Positions 28,805 through 38,236 of a stretch of DNA of 51,940 nucleotides are shown piece by piece. The DNA lies in assembly GCA_004295055.1 (NCBI GenBank), contig SHNJ01000024.1:1-51940 (forward strand), in the 5' to 3' direction. The DNA is from Alphaproteobacteria bacterium. Its GTDB lineage: Bacteria > Pseudomonadota > Alphaproteobacteria > SHNJ01. Numbering within the stretch: the first letter of the stretch is position 1; each line of letters begins with the position of its first letter. Position numbers and translations under genes: made by a program. The notes under the pieces were generated by a model. That model searched no databases. It worked only from the letters and a program-made list of their open reading frames with translations, and had not been told where the DNA came from.

Positions 28805-29563
28805 CTAAGCCCTTTCTCCACGTTGCCTTGCGCTATCCCGTCTGGTGCGTCTTACCCCGGTTTCCGTCCGTCTTTCCGTCAATCTTTGCTCACCTTCGCC
28901 AATTTCACGTCTGTTGGCCTGTTCCACCAATTGATCCCGCGCGCCGCCTGGCGCGCCGTATAAATCGATATCGCGCGGCCCTTGGTACATTTTTATTTTC
29001 AAATGCGGCTTGGATTCCAATATTTTTTTCAATCCTGCGCCATTCGGACCGTATAATTTGTTATACAAAGGCAATTGCAGCAATCGTTGCAGCGCCTTTT
29101 GTGCTGTTTGATGATCATGCCGGATATGATCAGGCGCCTGTAACAAAGCGATATCGCCGCCCCTGAAATGTTTTTGGGATTGGCGGTAGAAAAATCCAAA
29201 TATCGGCAATCCCGCCGCAATCAACCATGGGCTGGTTGCCAAAAATAAAAATCCGGCGGTCAATGCGCCAGCCGTGACAACGGATGAAACAACGCCTGTC
29301 CAGAAACTTTTTTTACCGTCTCTATAATATCTTTCCGCTTCATCCCGGGCTTTGTTGCTGCCGGTATCGTGAAATGGTTTAAAGGCGCGTTTCCGCTGTT
29401 TGGATGCCGAAAGTTTTTCTAAATCTTTCGATGGTTTGGCCGGTAAAATTAAGGTAGGGGTTTTGTTGCGAACAACGATTGGCGGCGGATTTTGGTCTGC
29501 GACAGAATAGATTTCCTGGCCTGAATCACCGGACAGGGGGCCCATTTCTGGATTTGCGCTCAT
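28805..29563 (-). CDS. hypothetical membrane protein, 252 aa
   Basis: Not recognised. A disordered N-terminal region of about 85 residues is followed by two hydrophobic segments (FWTGVVSSVVTAGALTAGFLF and PWLIAAGLPIFGFFY) and a basic, Arg-rich C-terminal half ending in RRTRRDSARQRGERA. ATG 29563 follows a strong GGAGGGGA, so I use it in place of the ATG four codons upstream. It lies between murC and a transporter, interrupting the usual murG-murC adjacency. Function unknown. Confidence 0.5.
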   Translation of the reverse strand: MSANPEMGPLSGDSGQEIYSVADQNPPPIVVRNKTPTLILPAKPSKDLEKLSASKQRKRAFKPFHDTGSNKARDEAERYYRDGKKSFWTGVVSSVVTAGALTAGFLFLATSPWLIAAGLPIFGFFYRQSQKHFRGGDIALLQAPDHIRHDHQTAQKALQRLLQLPLYNKLYGPNGAGLKKILESKPHLKIKMYQGPRDIDLYGAPGGARDQLVEQANRREIGEGEQRLTERRTETGVRRTRRDSARQRGERA

Positions 29564-29740
29564 ATTCCCCTCCATAGCAATATATGGTAATATTATTATA
29601 ATATTTGTTATTTGCAGAATAAATTGTTGTTTAAAATCTTTTAAAAGTCAATAATAAAAATATTGTTTTTCTATTCATTTGTAATGACATCATTTGGCAG
29701 GGATCGACTAACGTTTGTTATCTCGTTATTATCCGCGCCC

Positions 29741-31138
29741 ATGACTTATACCTATCTCCCCCTTATTGCGATTATCGCCTATATGCTGTTGCAACTGGCG
29801 GTATCCGCCTATGCCAATTCCAAAATCAAATCCGAAACCGATTACTTGCTGGCCGGGCGGCATTTGGGATTGTGGCTGGGTTCGTTTTCATTATTCGCCA
29901 CTTGGTTTGGCGCGGAAACGGTGGTGGCATCGTCCGGCGCGATTGCCGCCGAAGGTTTGGCGGGTGGACGGGCGGAACCATTCGGATATGCGGCGTGTCT
30001 GATTTTGCTGGGCATCGCGTTGGCCGGAAAATTGCGGCAAGGCAATTACATCACTACCGCCGATTTTTACCGCGAGCGGTATGGCGTTGCGGCCGAAAAA
30101 ATCGCCGTGCTGTTGATGGTTCCGACATCCTTGATTTGGTCCGCGGCGCAGGTGCTGGCGTTCGCCCATATTTTATCGGCGGTCGGGCATATCGATTTAA
30201 ACACGGCGTTGTTGATCGGTACGGCAATGGTGGTGATTTATACGACCGTCGGCGGATTTTTGGGCGATGTCATTACCGACAATATCCAAAGCGTGGTGAT
30301 TATCATCGGTCTTATTGTCACGGCATGTTTTATCGTGGCGCAATTGGGCGGATGGGACGCCGCGTTTTCCTTGATTACGGCGGACCGGTTGAATGTATTG
30401 TCGCCGGACGAACCGGTATGGCCGCAAATCGACGAATGGACTATTGCGATTGTGGGGTCGCTGGTCGCGCAAGAAGCGATCTCCCGCATCTTGGCGACGC
30501 GTTCCGCCGATGTCGCGCGGAAAACCTGTTATATCGCCGCCGGATTGTATTTCGTGGTCGGATTGATCCCGGCCTTTATCGGTCTTGCCGGATATCAATT
30601 GGTGCCGCAGGATTTTTATGGCGACGGTTTTTTGCCGCGCATCGCCGAAACCGTGTTGCCGCAATTCGCCTATGTGCTGTTTATCGGCGCGCTTGTTTCG
30701 GCGATTTTATCTACGGTCAACACCACATTGCTTTCGGTGGGCGGTTTGCTTGGCCACAATATCGTCATTCACGGATGGCCGCATCTGTTTGAAAAAGAAG
30801 GCAGCAAGGTTCGATTGCAGCGCGGCCTGGTTATGTTCGCGGGATTGCTGACCTATGGCATCGCCGCGGGCGGCCAGCGCATTTACGATTTGATAGAATC
30901 AAGTTCCAGTTTCGGATCGGCCGGATTGGTGGTGTGTTTGGTGTTCGGTCTTTGGACGCGGCGGGGAACCGCCGCAGCGGCCTTGTCGGCTATGGCGGCT
31001 GGCGTTTTTGGCATCGCGGTGTTCCAATATTATTGGGAATGGCCGGCGGCCTATATTGCCACTTTAATTTTCTCTGCTGTGGTGTATTGGGGCGTAGCGA
31101 TGCTTAGTAAAAACCGGCTGATAGAAGTTGGACGTTAG
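29741..31138 (+). CDS. sodium:solute symporter family (SSS) transporter
   Basis: The 465-residue product has about 13 membrane segments and SSS family patterns: DYLLAGRHLGLWLGSFSLFATWFGAETV at the N-terminus, FYRERYG, and VYTTVGGFLGDVITDNIQSVVII in the middle, close to the family signature. Members couple sodium uptake to solutes such as sugars, proline, pantothenate or organic anions; the substrate is not clear. ATG 29741 begins the first segment; the in-frame ATG 26 codons earlier is possible, and neither has a good ribosome-binding site. It lies on the opposite strand inside the wall cluster and overlaps the end of murG by 4 bp, tail to tail. Confidence 0.85.
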   Translation: MTYTYLPLIAIIAYMLLQLAVSAYANSKIKSETDYLLAGRHLGLWLGSFSLFATWFGAETVVASSGAIAAEGLAGGRAEPFGYAACLILLGIALAGKLRQGNYITTADFYRERYGVAAEKIAVLLMVPTSLIWSAAQVLAFAHILSAVGHIDLNTALLIGTAMVVIYTTVGGFLGDVITDNIQSVVIIIGLIVTACFIVAQLGGWDAAFSLITADRLNVLSPDEPVWPQIDEWTIAIVGSLVAQEAISRILATRSADVARKTCYIAAGLYFVVGLIPAFIGLAGYQLVPQDFYGDGFLPRIAETVLPQFAYVLFIGALVSAILSTVNTTLLSVGGLLGHNIVIHGWPHLFEKEGSKVRLQRGLVMFAGLLTYGIAAGGQRIYDLIESSSSFGSAGLVVCLVFGLWTRRGTAAAALSAMAAGVFGIAVFQYYWEWPAAYIATLIFSAVVYWGVAMLSKNRLIEVGR

Positions 31139-32373
31139 GCCGCCTGCTCGTTCGGCAATCCACCCAAAACGTTGTCGCCGTAATCGTCTTGAGGGTCTTT
31201 GTTTTTCAGCAAATCGCGATTGATGCCATGCGTTTTTATGACAAGCCGTGTCAAACGTTGCGCGGCGTCGCGCACGCCCAGCGATTTCGCCGCGCGCGCC
31301 GTTTGAATCAATGTATCGGGCAGGGTTAAATACGATTCTAAACGCGCCGCCAAGGCTTCGGGTTGGAATGCGTCCTGCGGCATCAGCCAGGCGGCATTTT
31401 TGTCGGCGAGCGCGCGGGCATTGATCATCTGATGATTATCGAGCGCATGGGCGTAGGGAACCAAAATGCTGGGCCGTCCGGCGGCGGTCAATTCCGCCAC
31501 CGTCGATGCGCCGGCGCGCATGATTACCAAATGCGATTCGGACAGGCGTTTGCCGACATCGGTAAAAAATGTCGCGACTTCAGCCTGTACTTTCATTTTG
31601 GCATAGGCTGCGATGGCCTCTGCCTTGTCTTCTTCGCGGCATTGTTGGCTGATTACCAATTTATCGCGCAGCGATTGCGGCAATAATTCAATCGCTTTTG
31701 GAATGACGTAGGAAAAAATATGCGCGCCTTGGCTGCCGCCCGTAATCAGGATGCGGATTTTGCCATCGGTGGATGCGGGCGGATAGCCATCATCGCCGAT
31801 GCGCGCGATATCGGAACGCACCGGATTGCCGGTGAATACCGCTTTGCGGAATTGATTTAGATCCAGGCTTTCGGTATTTTGAAACGACGTAGCGATAAAT
31901 TTTGCAAACCGGCTGAACAAACGATTGGTGCGTCCCAGAATCGCGTTTTGTTCGTGAATAATGATCGGCGCGCGCAGAACCCAAGCGGCGAAAATCGTGG
32001 GCGCGGCGGCATATCCGCCGAAACCGACGACGACATCCGGTTTTAATTTTAACATCAGTAAAAACGATTGGATGGAACCGATGCCCAGTTTGCACACGGT
32101 CCATAATTTTCCAAACACGCCGATACCGCGATAATTCGGCGATCCGGCGGCGATGCGGTGCGTTTCAATGGTGCTGCCATTGACGCTGAACGCCTGGCCG
32201 CGTTTGTCGGTAATCAGGCGTACGCCAATATTTTGCGCGCACAAGGATTCCGCCAGCGCGGCGGCGGGAAAAATATGTCCGCCAGTTCCGCCAGCAGCCA
32301 GCACCACCAATTTCGGCTTTTGCAATCCTAGATCCGGGCCTAGATCCGGGTTTTGATTTTTATTTTCGGTCAT
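31135..32373 (-). CDS. murG: UDP-GlcNAc--undecaprenyl-PP-MurNAc-pentapeptide transferase
   Basis: MurG adds GlcNAc to lipid I to give lipid II on the inner face of the membrane. The 412-residue GT-B protein has the N-terminal loop AAGGTGGHIFPA (about 27-38), GFGGYAAAPTIFAAWVLRAPIIIHEQNAILGRTN, and the donor-site region TGGSQGAHIFS and RAGASTVAELTAAGRPSILVPYAHA with DNHQMINA. It is slightly longer than usual because of N- and C-terminal extensions. It follows ftsW after 31 bp. Confidence 0.95.
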   Translation of the reverse strand: MTENKNQNPDLGPDLGLQKPKLVVLAAGGTGGHIFPAAALAESLCAQNIGVRLITDKRGQAFSVNGSTIETHRIAAGSPNYRGIGVFGKLWTVCKLGIGSIQSFLLMLKLKPDVVVGFGGYAAAPTIFAAWVLRAPIIIHEQNAILGRTNRLFSRFAKFIATSFQNTESLDLNQFRKAVFTGNPVRSDIARIGDDGYPPASTDGKIRILITGGSQGAHIFSYVIPKAIELLPQSLRDKLVISQQCREEDKAEAIAAYAKMKVQAEVATFFTDVGKRLSESHLVIMRAGASTVAELTAAGRPSILVPYAHALDNHQMINARALADKNAAWLMPQDAFQPEALAARLESYLTLPDTLIQTARAAKSLGVRDAAQRLTRLVIKTHGINRDLLKNKDPQDDYGDNVLGGLPNEQAA

Positions 32374-32404
32374 CCGTGAATTCTATTTTATCTCTGTGTC
32401 CGCT

Positions 32405-33517
32405 TTATGTTCTCGGTCTTTTGCGCGTCAGGCCCAACAACATGCCGGTGCCCAATGAAATCGCCAGCATCGAAGATCCGCCGTAACTGATAAAGGGCAA
32501 AGTCATTCCCTTGGTTGGCATTAAATTCAACGTCGATGCCATGTTGATTACGGCTTGCAATCCGAATTGCACCAGAAGGCCAGCGATAGCCAAGATTAAA
32601 AACAAATCGCCTTCGCCGCGCAAGCGTTTCAAGCCGCGCAGAACAATAAATGCGAACACTGCGACAATAAACAGACACGGGATCAATCCGAATTCTTCGC
32701 CAGCAACCGCAAACACGAAATCGGCATGCACGTCGGGGATGGTGGATTTCACCGTGCCTTCGCCCGGGCCTTGTCCCATGAATCCGCCGTTGATGAATGC
32801 CTCCATCGAACGTTGCACCTGGAACGTATCGCCGCTGCTTGGATCCATGAACCGGTCGATGCGGCTGGCGAAATGCGGGAATAAATAATACGCGCCGAAT
32901 GCCGCGCCGCCAGCGCTGATGATAAGGCCGACGACGACGAACATCGACAAGCCGGCCAGGAAAAATTGAAATCCCCACACGCAGGAAACGACGAACGCCA
33001 TGCCAAGATCGGGCTGCAATACCAGCATCGAGAAAATAAACAGCCACAGCGCGATGGAAAATGCGGTGCCGCGAAATTCCGGGCGGCGGTGTTGTTCGCT
33101 GAACAGCCAAGCCGCAACGACGGCAAAGCTTGGTTTGATGAATTCCGACGGTTGCAACGAAAATCCCGGCAAGGATAACCAGCGCCGCGCCCCTTTGATC
33201 TCCGTACCTGCAAAGAATGTCAGGATCAAACATAATATGGCAATGCCCAACACCACAATTGCCAAAAACTTGATTTGTTTTGGCGGCAATATGGATGCGC
33301 CGAACATGATTAAAATCGCGGCGATTAAATAAAATAGCTGGCGTTTGAAAAAATAAAAACTATTGAGGCCCAGCATGTCGGCGACCGCAGGACTTGCCGC
33401 GAGGCTTAATAAAATGCCGATGGTAATTAGAATCAGAAATGCCGCGAGCAGCCACCTGTCGACCGTCCACCACCATTGGCTAAGCGCGCTTGTGTTGGTA
33501 CGGGCGAGGGTAATCAT
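32405..33517 (-). CDS. ftsW: septal peptidoglycan polymerase FtsW
   Basis: FtsW is the SEDS-family glycosyltransferase that polymerises lipid II at the septum together with FtsI. The 370-residue product has about ten membrane segments and the SEDS blocks GARRWLSLPGFSLQPSEFIKPS, LQPDLGMAFV, and NLMPTKGMTLPFISYGGSSM near the C-terminus. Its ATG overlaps the murD stop by one base (TAATG), so translation is coupled. Its partner FtsI is encoded upstream in the same cluster. Confidence 0.96.
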   Translation of the reverse strand: MITLARTNTSALSQWWWTVDRWLLAAFLILITIGILLSLAASPAVADMLGLNSFYFFKRQLFYLIAAILIMFGASILPPKQIKFLAIVVLGIAILCLILTFFAGTEIKGARRWLSLPGFSLQPSEFIKPSFAVVAAWLFSEQHRRPEFRGTAFSIALWLFIFSMLVLQPDLGMAFVVSCVWGFQFFLAGLSMFVVVGLIISAGGAAFGAYYLFPHFASRIDRFMDPSSGDTFQVQRSMEAFINGGFMGQGPGEGTVKSTIPDVHADFVFAVAGEEFGLIPCLFIVAVFAFIVLRGLKRLRGEGDLFLILAIAGLLVQFGLQAVINMASTLNLMPTKGMTLPFISYGGSSMLAISLGTGMLLGLTRKRPRT

Positions 33518-34914
33518 TAGGCGGTCTTTCTTTTATTGATTTGTTCCAGTTCCAAAACCGTTTTGCAAAATACTTCGCCGCGATGCTCGAAATCGCGGAA
33601 CTGATCGAATGAGGCGCAGGCGGGGGACAACAACACAACTGGATTATACATGCCATCTTGTTTGGCTTGCGCGGCGGCATCCGCAATCGCCTGTTCCAGC
33701 GTGCCGCTAATTTTATACGGCATGTGCGGCGATAGAATTTTGCCGAACATTTCCGCCGCCTGACCGATTAAAAACGCTTGTTGGATATTGCGATAGAACG
33801 GCGCGCAGGCATCCAGATCCTCGCCTTTCGGTTTGCCGCCGGCGATCCAGTAAATCGGCTTGTAACAAGCCAGCGCTTTTGCGGCCGCTTCGGGATTGGT
33901 GGCCTTGCTGTCATTGATAAAGGCGATGCCGTCGATCGTGGCGATTTTTTGCTGGCGATGCGCAAGCCCAGGAAAATTCGCGATCAACTCACAAATTGTT
34001 CCACGTGGAACATTTAGAAATTTTGTTATCATATAGGCGGCAGCGGCATTTTGCCAATTATGCTCGCCGGGCAGGGCGGCGGCATCGCGCAAATCCATGA
34101 TTTTCTCGGTACGGCTGGGCATGGCATCGTATAAAATTCCGTCGGCCACATAGGCGCCGCGTTCGACTTTTTGTCCGACCGACAATGCAAAAGTTTTCTG
34201 CAAATTGCGCGCGGAAATTTCATCGAACATTTTTTTGCTGGGCGCATCGTCGATGCCGATAATCGCCGCGTCCGATTTTTGCTGATTTGCGAAAATATTT
34301 TTCTTGGCGTTCAGATATCCATCCATATCGCCGTGACGATCCAAATGATCCGGCGTTAAATTCAAATGCACTGCCGCGTGCAATTTGCAGTCCGGCATCA
34401 ATTCCAATTGATAGGACGATAATTCCAAAACATAATATCCGCCATCGCCAACCGGTTCCAATGTCAATGCGGCCTGGCCAAGATTGCCGCCGACTTGAAC
34501 ATTTTCGCCGGCTTGTTTTAAAATATGCGCGATCAAACTGGTGGTTGTCGATTTGCCATTCGTGCCGGTGATGCCGATATATTTTGCCTTTGTTTGCGTA
34601 TGCATCAGCAAATAAATATCGGAAATAATTTTTACATTCGCGCCGCGCGCGGCAATCACAATCGGATGCGGCGTGGGAAATGTGTGTGGAATGCCGGGGC
34701 TGAGAACGAGCGCGGAAATATTTTTCCAATCTACAGAATTCAAATCGACCAGAGGAATATTTTCGCCCGATGCAATATTGCGATTTTTTTCGTCATCGTC
34801 CCACGCTAAAACTTCTGCGCCGCCCCCGATCAGCGATTTTGCCGCCGACAGGCCGGAACGGGCAAGTCCAAAGACGGCGACTTTTTTTCCGCGATACAGC
34901 GTGACTTCAATCAT
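33517..34914 (-). CDS. murD: UDP-N-acetylmuramoylalanine--D-glutamate ligase
   Basis: MurD adds D-Glu to UDP-MurNAc-L-Ala. The 465-residue Mur ligase has an N-terminal Rossmann part (KKVAVFGLARSGLSAAKSL), the P-loop GITGTNGKSTTTSLIAHIL, and LNLTPDHLDRHGDMDGYLNAK in the central domain. It overlaps the dehydrogenase gene upstream by ATGA and ftsW downstream by one base, so the three are translationally linked. Standard length. Confidence 0.96.
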   Translation of the reverse strand: MIEVTLYRGKKVAVFGLARSGLSAAKSLIGGGAEVLAWDDDEKNRNIASGENIPLVDLNSVDWKNISALVLSPGIPHTFPTPHPIVIAARGANVKIISDIYLLMHTQTKAKYIGITGTNGKSTTTSLIAHILKQAGENVQVGGNLGQAALTLEPVGDGGYYVLELSSYQLELMPDCKLHAAVHLNLTPDHLDRHGDMDGYLNAKKNIFANQQKSDAAIIGIDDAPSKKMFDEISARNLQKTFALSVGQKVERGAYVADGILYDAMPSRTEKIMDLRDAAALPGEHNWQNAAAAYMITKFLNVPRGTICELIANFPGLAHRQQKIATIDGIAFINDSKATNPEAAAKALACYKPIYWIAGGKPKGEDLDACAPFYRNIQQAFLIGQAAEMFGKILSPHMPYKISGTLEQAIADAAAQAKQDGMYNPVVLLSPACASFDQFRDFEHRGEVFCKTVLELEQINKRKTA

Positions 34915-36035
34915 GATGCTTTCCCAATTTTTTGCGCGGCGGCGTTTTCAAAATCGCGCGCCGTCAGGCCAAGCGCGATTTGCGATTGCAAATTTTTTGG
35001 CAAGGATGTGATACATGACGCCAATATTTTTTCCGCTGGCAATTTTGAATCGTAATATTGCGCGATGAATTGATCCATTTCCGCGGCGCGCGATGCGATC
35101 ATTTCGCGCACGATGGATTGCGTGGCGAAGTTTTCGCCGACTTTGTTCAGTACATAAGAAAACGCCAGAATCAGGCGCAATACCGAATCCACCGCAAGGC
35201 GCGATGTGCCGCGTTGCAGGCATAAATTCACCGCATAAACCGCATCGATCACCGCGTATTTAATGGCCCATGCCGCTTCCCAGGTATTTTGTTTCACACC
35301 AAGGCTGGTGGATAGATCCCATTGTTTTGTCCCGCCGGCCCCATTGTTCAGGAAATCGAAAAATTCGCCTTGTCCGGCCGCGCCGATTTTTCCACCCGCA
35401 AAACAATCCGTATGTACAGCGACGGCGGAAGTGATTCCAACCAAACCGCCGAACACCATCAAATGACTCATGAATTTTACTTCGGCACCGGCCTCGGCGC
35501 GTTCGCCGAAATATTGCGGTACGCCGATGCGCGATAAGGCAGGGGATAGTCGGGCAAATAATTTTTCATCGCCGCTGGCCAGAATCAACATCTTTGCCGA
35601 TTCCGCGCCCTTGGATCCGCCGGTCAGCGGATAATTGACATAAGTAACGCCAAGTTCTGCGCAAAATTCCTGCGCCGATTTTGCAAAACAGGTGCTGACG
35701 GTGGACAGGTGACAGATAAATTTTCCCTTGGCGCGTTCGGCCAACAAAGTTGCAACTTGCGCGACGATGTTTGCGTCCTCGCCATTCTTGCCGCAACAAA
35801 TAATCACGCCATCGATTTCGGCGGGACCAACCAAAGTGGTATAAGACGATACCAACATCGCGCCGTGATTTTTCCACGCGGCACGGGCCGCATCGCGCAT
35901 TGTGCCTGGCGTGCCGCGATCATGCACACGCAACACGCGCACTGTGCTGTCGGGTGTGGTCCAATGCCGCGCCGAGGGCGAGGCCATCGTGCCGAGGCCA
36001 CCAATGATGCCGAGTTTTAAAGTGGAAGAAGTCAT
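34911..36035 (-). CDS. beta-hydroxyacid/6-phosphogluconate dehydrogenase-like protein
   Basis: The 374-residue product has a Rossmann start LGIIGGLGTMASPS, then HLSTVSTCFAKSAQEF (like the DmSTvsP block of the family) and YVNYPLTGGSKGAESAKMLILASGD (like the substrate-binding APVSGG block), with a Lys in GAEVKFMSH at the catalytic place; the partner Asn is Ser here. The second half is helical as expected. The family uses NAD(P) to oxidise 3-hydroxyacids; the substrate is unknown. It shares ATGA with murD, which is unusual for a dcw cluster and suggests co-expression with wall synthesis. Confidence 0.75.
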   Translation of the reverse strand: MTSSTLKLGIIGGLGTMASPSARHWTTPDSTVRVLRVHDRGTPGTMRDAARAAWKNHGAMLVSSYTTLVGPAEIDGVIICCGKNGEDANIVAQVATLLAERAKGKFICHLSTVSTCFAKSAQEFCAELGVTYVNYPLTGGSKGAESAKMLILASGDEKLFARLSPALSRIGVPQYFGERAEAGAEVKFMSHLMVFGGLVGITSAVAVHTDCFAGGKIGAAGQGEFFDFLNNGAGGTKQWDLSTSLGVKQNTWEAAWAIKYAVIDAVYAVNLCLQRGTSRLAVDSVLRLILAFSYVLNKVGENFATQSIVREMIASRAAEMDQFIAQYYDSKLPAEKILASCITSLPKNLQSQIALGLTARDFENAAAQKIGKAS

Positions 36036-36041
36036 GGCTGT

Positions 36042-36065
36042 TTATATCCTAATTTTCAGATATAA
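36042..36065 (-). promoter_or_regulatory. dyad-family variant with 10-bp spacer
   Basis: TTATATC-N10-GATATAA, perfect arms but a longer spacer than the 7 bp in the other sites, starting 6 bp before the dehydrogenase ATG. It may be unrelated. Confidence 0.25.
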
Positions 36066-36153
36066 TATATAGCAAAATCAGTGGGTTGTGTGTAAATCCT
36101 TGAGCGTAAAAAGCATATTCTATAAAAATTCAGGCTTACAAGTAGCTTGTTTA

Positions 36154-36174
36154 TTGTATTTTTTTAAGATACAA
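36154..36174 (+). promoter_or_regulatory. dyad-family site
   Basis: TTGTATT-N7-GATACAA, 40 bp upstream of GTG 36215, followed by a partial second copy (TATATCTTTTAAG) at about 36183-36195. Confidence 0.5.
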
Positions 36175-36214
36175 CTTGTAACTATATCTTTTAAGCGCAA
36201 TAAGAAGCATTGCA

Positions 36215-36919
36215 GTGACTACGACGACCATACAAACGAAACTTGATCAAGCAAAAGTGCTGTACCAGGCATTGTTGGAAGGCAATTTGCGCCCACTAGG
36301 CTTTGCCAATAATGAATTGGGAGTCAGTAGAGCCCTGTCTGTTATAGATCAGGCTTTAGATGGGTGGGACAATGGCCGCGCTCTCTTGGAAAATGGAGTT
36401 CCGCTGGAGACTATCAATCGAAAAATCAAGAATGCGGCAGGTCGAATTTGCGTTCTCGCGGCCCAAAAAAGATATAAAATTTTATTAAGCGGTCAAAATA
36501 ATGGTGCTCCGCTTTCGCGATATGTCTTCGATGAACTGTTAACTGCGATGGATCGTAATTTAAATTATGTACACGCAGGTCGGAGAGAATTGGAAAAAGG
36601 TTCAACGGTTGATGAGATCAACCGGAAAATTAAGAAAGTAGAAAATGGTATTTGTCTTCGCGAAGCACATGAAACTTTCCAGACTTTAATCGCCGGCGAT
36701 TTTGCAACCATGATGGTGAGATGCACATCGCCTGCTAGATTGCTTCATGATTTAAATCAGTGCTTAACACGGGCGAGCGTCGATTACGATATATTAAACC
36801 CTTCTAAGTCCGCAAAAGGTGTGAAACGCGATCTGCGCCGTGTGGTATCCAAGGCTCCTTGTGGATTTAGAAAAGCGGAATATGTACAGAAATTCCTGCT
36901 TGGCCGGGCAGACAGATAA
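36215..36919 (+). CDS. hypothetical protein with internal duplication
   Basis: Not recognised. The 234-residue, mostly helical product contains two copies of a unit of about 75 residues: ALSVIDQALDGWDNGRALLE then INRKIKNAAGRICVLAAQKR, and LLTAMDRNLNYVHAGRRELE then INRKIKKVENGICLREAHET. A third, partial copy (LLHDLNQCLTRASVDYDIL) follows. GTG 36215 has only a weak AAGAAG upstream. It lies alone on the plus strand, 2 bp from the end of mraY, and has a dyad-family site upstream. Function unknown. Confidence 0.55.
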   Translation: MTTTTIQTKLDQAKVLYQALLEGNLRPLGFANNELGVSRALSVIDQALDGWDNGRALLENGVPLETINRKIKNAAGRICVLAAQKRYKILLSGQNNGAPLSRYVFDELLTAMDRNLNYVHAGRRELEKGSTVDEINRKIKKVENGICLREAHETFQTLIAGDFATMMVRCTSPARLLHDLNQCLTRASVDYDILNPSKSAKGVKRDLRRVVSKAPCGFRKAEYVQKFLLGRADR

Positions 36920-36921
36920 TA

Positions 36922-38010
36922 TCAACGCAACTTCAACGTCGATAGGCCGATTAACGCCAATACCACGGCGATGATCCAAAACCGGATTACGATGGTCGGC
37001 TCGGACCAGCCTTTTTTCTCGAAATGATGGTGGATCGGGGCCATCAGGAATACGCGGCGGCCGGTCATTTTAAAAAATCCGACTTGGATCATCACCGACA
37101 CGGTTTCAAGAACGAACAGGCCGCCGACAATCGCCAAAACGATTTCATGCTTGGTAACCAGCGCCACGGTACCTAGCGCGCCGCCAAGCGATAACGATCC
37201 GGTATCGCCCATAAACACCATCGCTGGTGGGGCGTTGAACCATAAAAATCCCAATCCCGCGCCAACCAAAGCGGCGCACAAAACGCCAAGCTCCCCGGCG
37301 CCGGGGACGTGCAGAATTTTCAAATAATCGGCGAAAATAATATTGCCGCATAAATACGCAATCAGGCCGAATGCCATCGCGGCAATCATGACGGGAACAA
37401 TCGCCAAACCATCAAGACCATCGGTTAAATTCACTGCGTTCGATGCGCCGACAACAACGAAGATCGCAAATATGTAAAACGCCCATCCTAGCGGGATCAA
37501 AATATCCTTGAAGAATGGAATGGAAAGGCCGGTGGCCAGCGGTTCGCGGGTGATATTGGTAATAATGTATGTCGCGGCCAATGTTAAAACGATTTGCGCC
37601 AAAAATTTCTGGCGCGATGTCAGGCCGGTATTATGCCGTTTTTTCAATTTCAAATAATCGTCGCATCCGCCGATGAATCCGAATCCCAATGTGACGATTA
37701 ATACCGCCCAAACATAGGCGTTCGATAAATCCGCCCATAACAACGTGCTGATCGACATGGCGATCAATATCAATGCACCACCCATGGTGGGCGTGCCTTT
37801 TTTTGTTACCAAATGGCTTTGCGGGCCATCGGCGCGAATTGGCTGGCCTTCGGGTTGTTGCGATTTCAACCAACGAATAAACGCGGGGCCAAACATAAAG
37901 AAAATAATCAACGCAGTCGCCAATGCACATCCGCTGCGGAATGTGATGTATTGGAATAAATTGAAAACGTTGTAATCGGGGGCGAGTGGGTAAAGGAGAT
38001 TATAAAGCAT
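36922..38010 (-). CDS. mraY: phospho-MurNAc-pentapeptide translocase
   Basis: MraY transfers phospho-MurNAc-pentapeptide to undecaprenyl phosphate, making lipid I. The 362-residue protein has about ten membrane segments and the family's catalytic blocks: [40 protein letters not shown] and [19 protein letters not shown] with a final MAPIHHHFE. It is separated from murF upstream by about 200 bp of repeat sequence. Confidence 0.97.
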   Translation of the reverse strand: MLYNLLYPLAPDYNVFNLFQYITFRSGCALATALIIFFMFGPAFIRWLKSQQPEGQPIRADGPQSHLVTKKGTPTMGGALILIAMSISTLLWADLSNAYVWAVLIVTLGFGFIGGCDDYLKLKKRHNTGLTSRQKFLAQIVLTLAATYIITNITREPLATGLSIPFFKDILIPLGWAFYIFAIFVVVGASNAVNLTDGLDGLAIVPVMIAAMAFGLIAYLCGNIIFADYLKILHVPGAGELGVLCAALVGAGLGFLWFNAPPAMVFMGDTGSLSLGGALGTVALVTKHEIVLAIVGGLFVLETVSVMIQVGFFKMTGRRVFLMAPIHHHFEKKGWSEPTIVIRFWIIAVVLALIGLSTLKLR

Positions 38011-38016
38011 TGGAAA

Positions 38017-38049
38017 AGGGTTTAGGGGTTTGAGGTTAGGGTATGGGCA
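38017..38049 (-). repeat. heptad-repeat single arm
   Basis: Units GGGTTTA, GGGGTTT, GAGGTTA, GGGTAT then GGGCAAGTTT, the same ending as the arm at 26543-26580. No inverted partner is obvious nearby. It lies in the murF-mraY gap. Confidence 0.55.
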
Positions 38050-38106
38050 AGTTTATATAGGGAGTAGGTTGGAATAAAGGTAAAAGTGGGAAAGTTCGCA
38101 TGTTGT

Positions 38107-38236
38107 CCTCCCCCTTGTGGGGAGGATTAGAAAATCTTAGCACGCTTGCGCTTAGATTTTCTTGGTGGGGGTATGAAGTAGGTTTACGTTGTGCTGTACC
38201 CCCACCCCTAACCCCTCCCCACAAGGGGGAGGGGGA
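38107..38236 (-). repeat. 130-bp palindromic repeat reaching into murF
   Basis: CCTCCCCC-TTGT-GGGGAGG, an imperfect AAAATCTTAG.../...CTTAGATTTT hairpin, and CCCCTCCCC-ACAA-GGGGGAGGGGG. It has the same two-palindrome layout as 28461 and 47103 with a different centre. Its last 29 bp encode the C-terminus and stop of murF. Confidence 0.7.
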
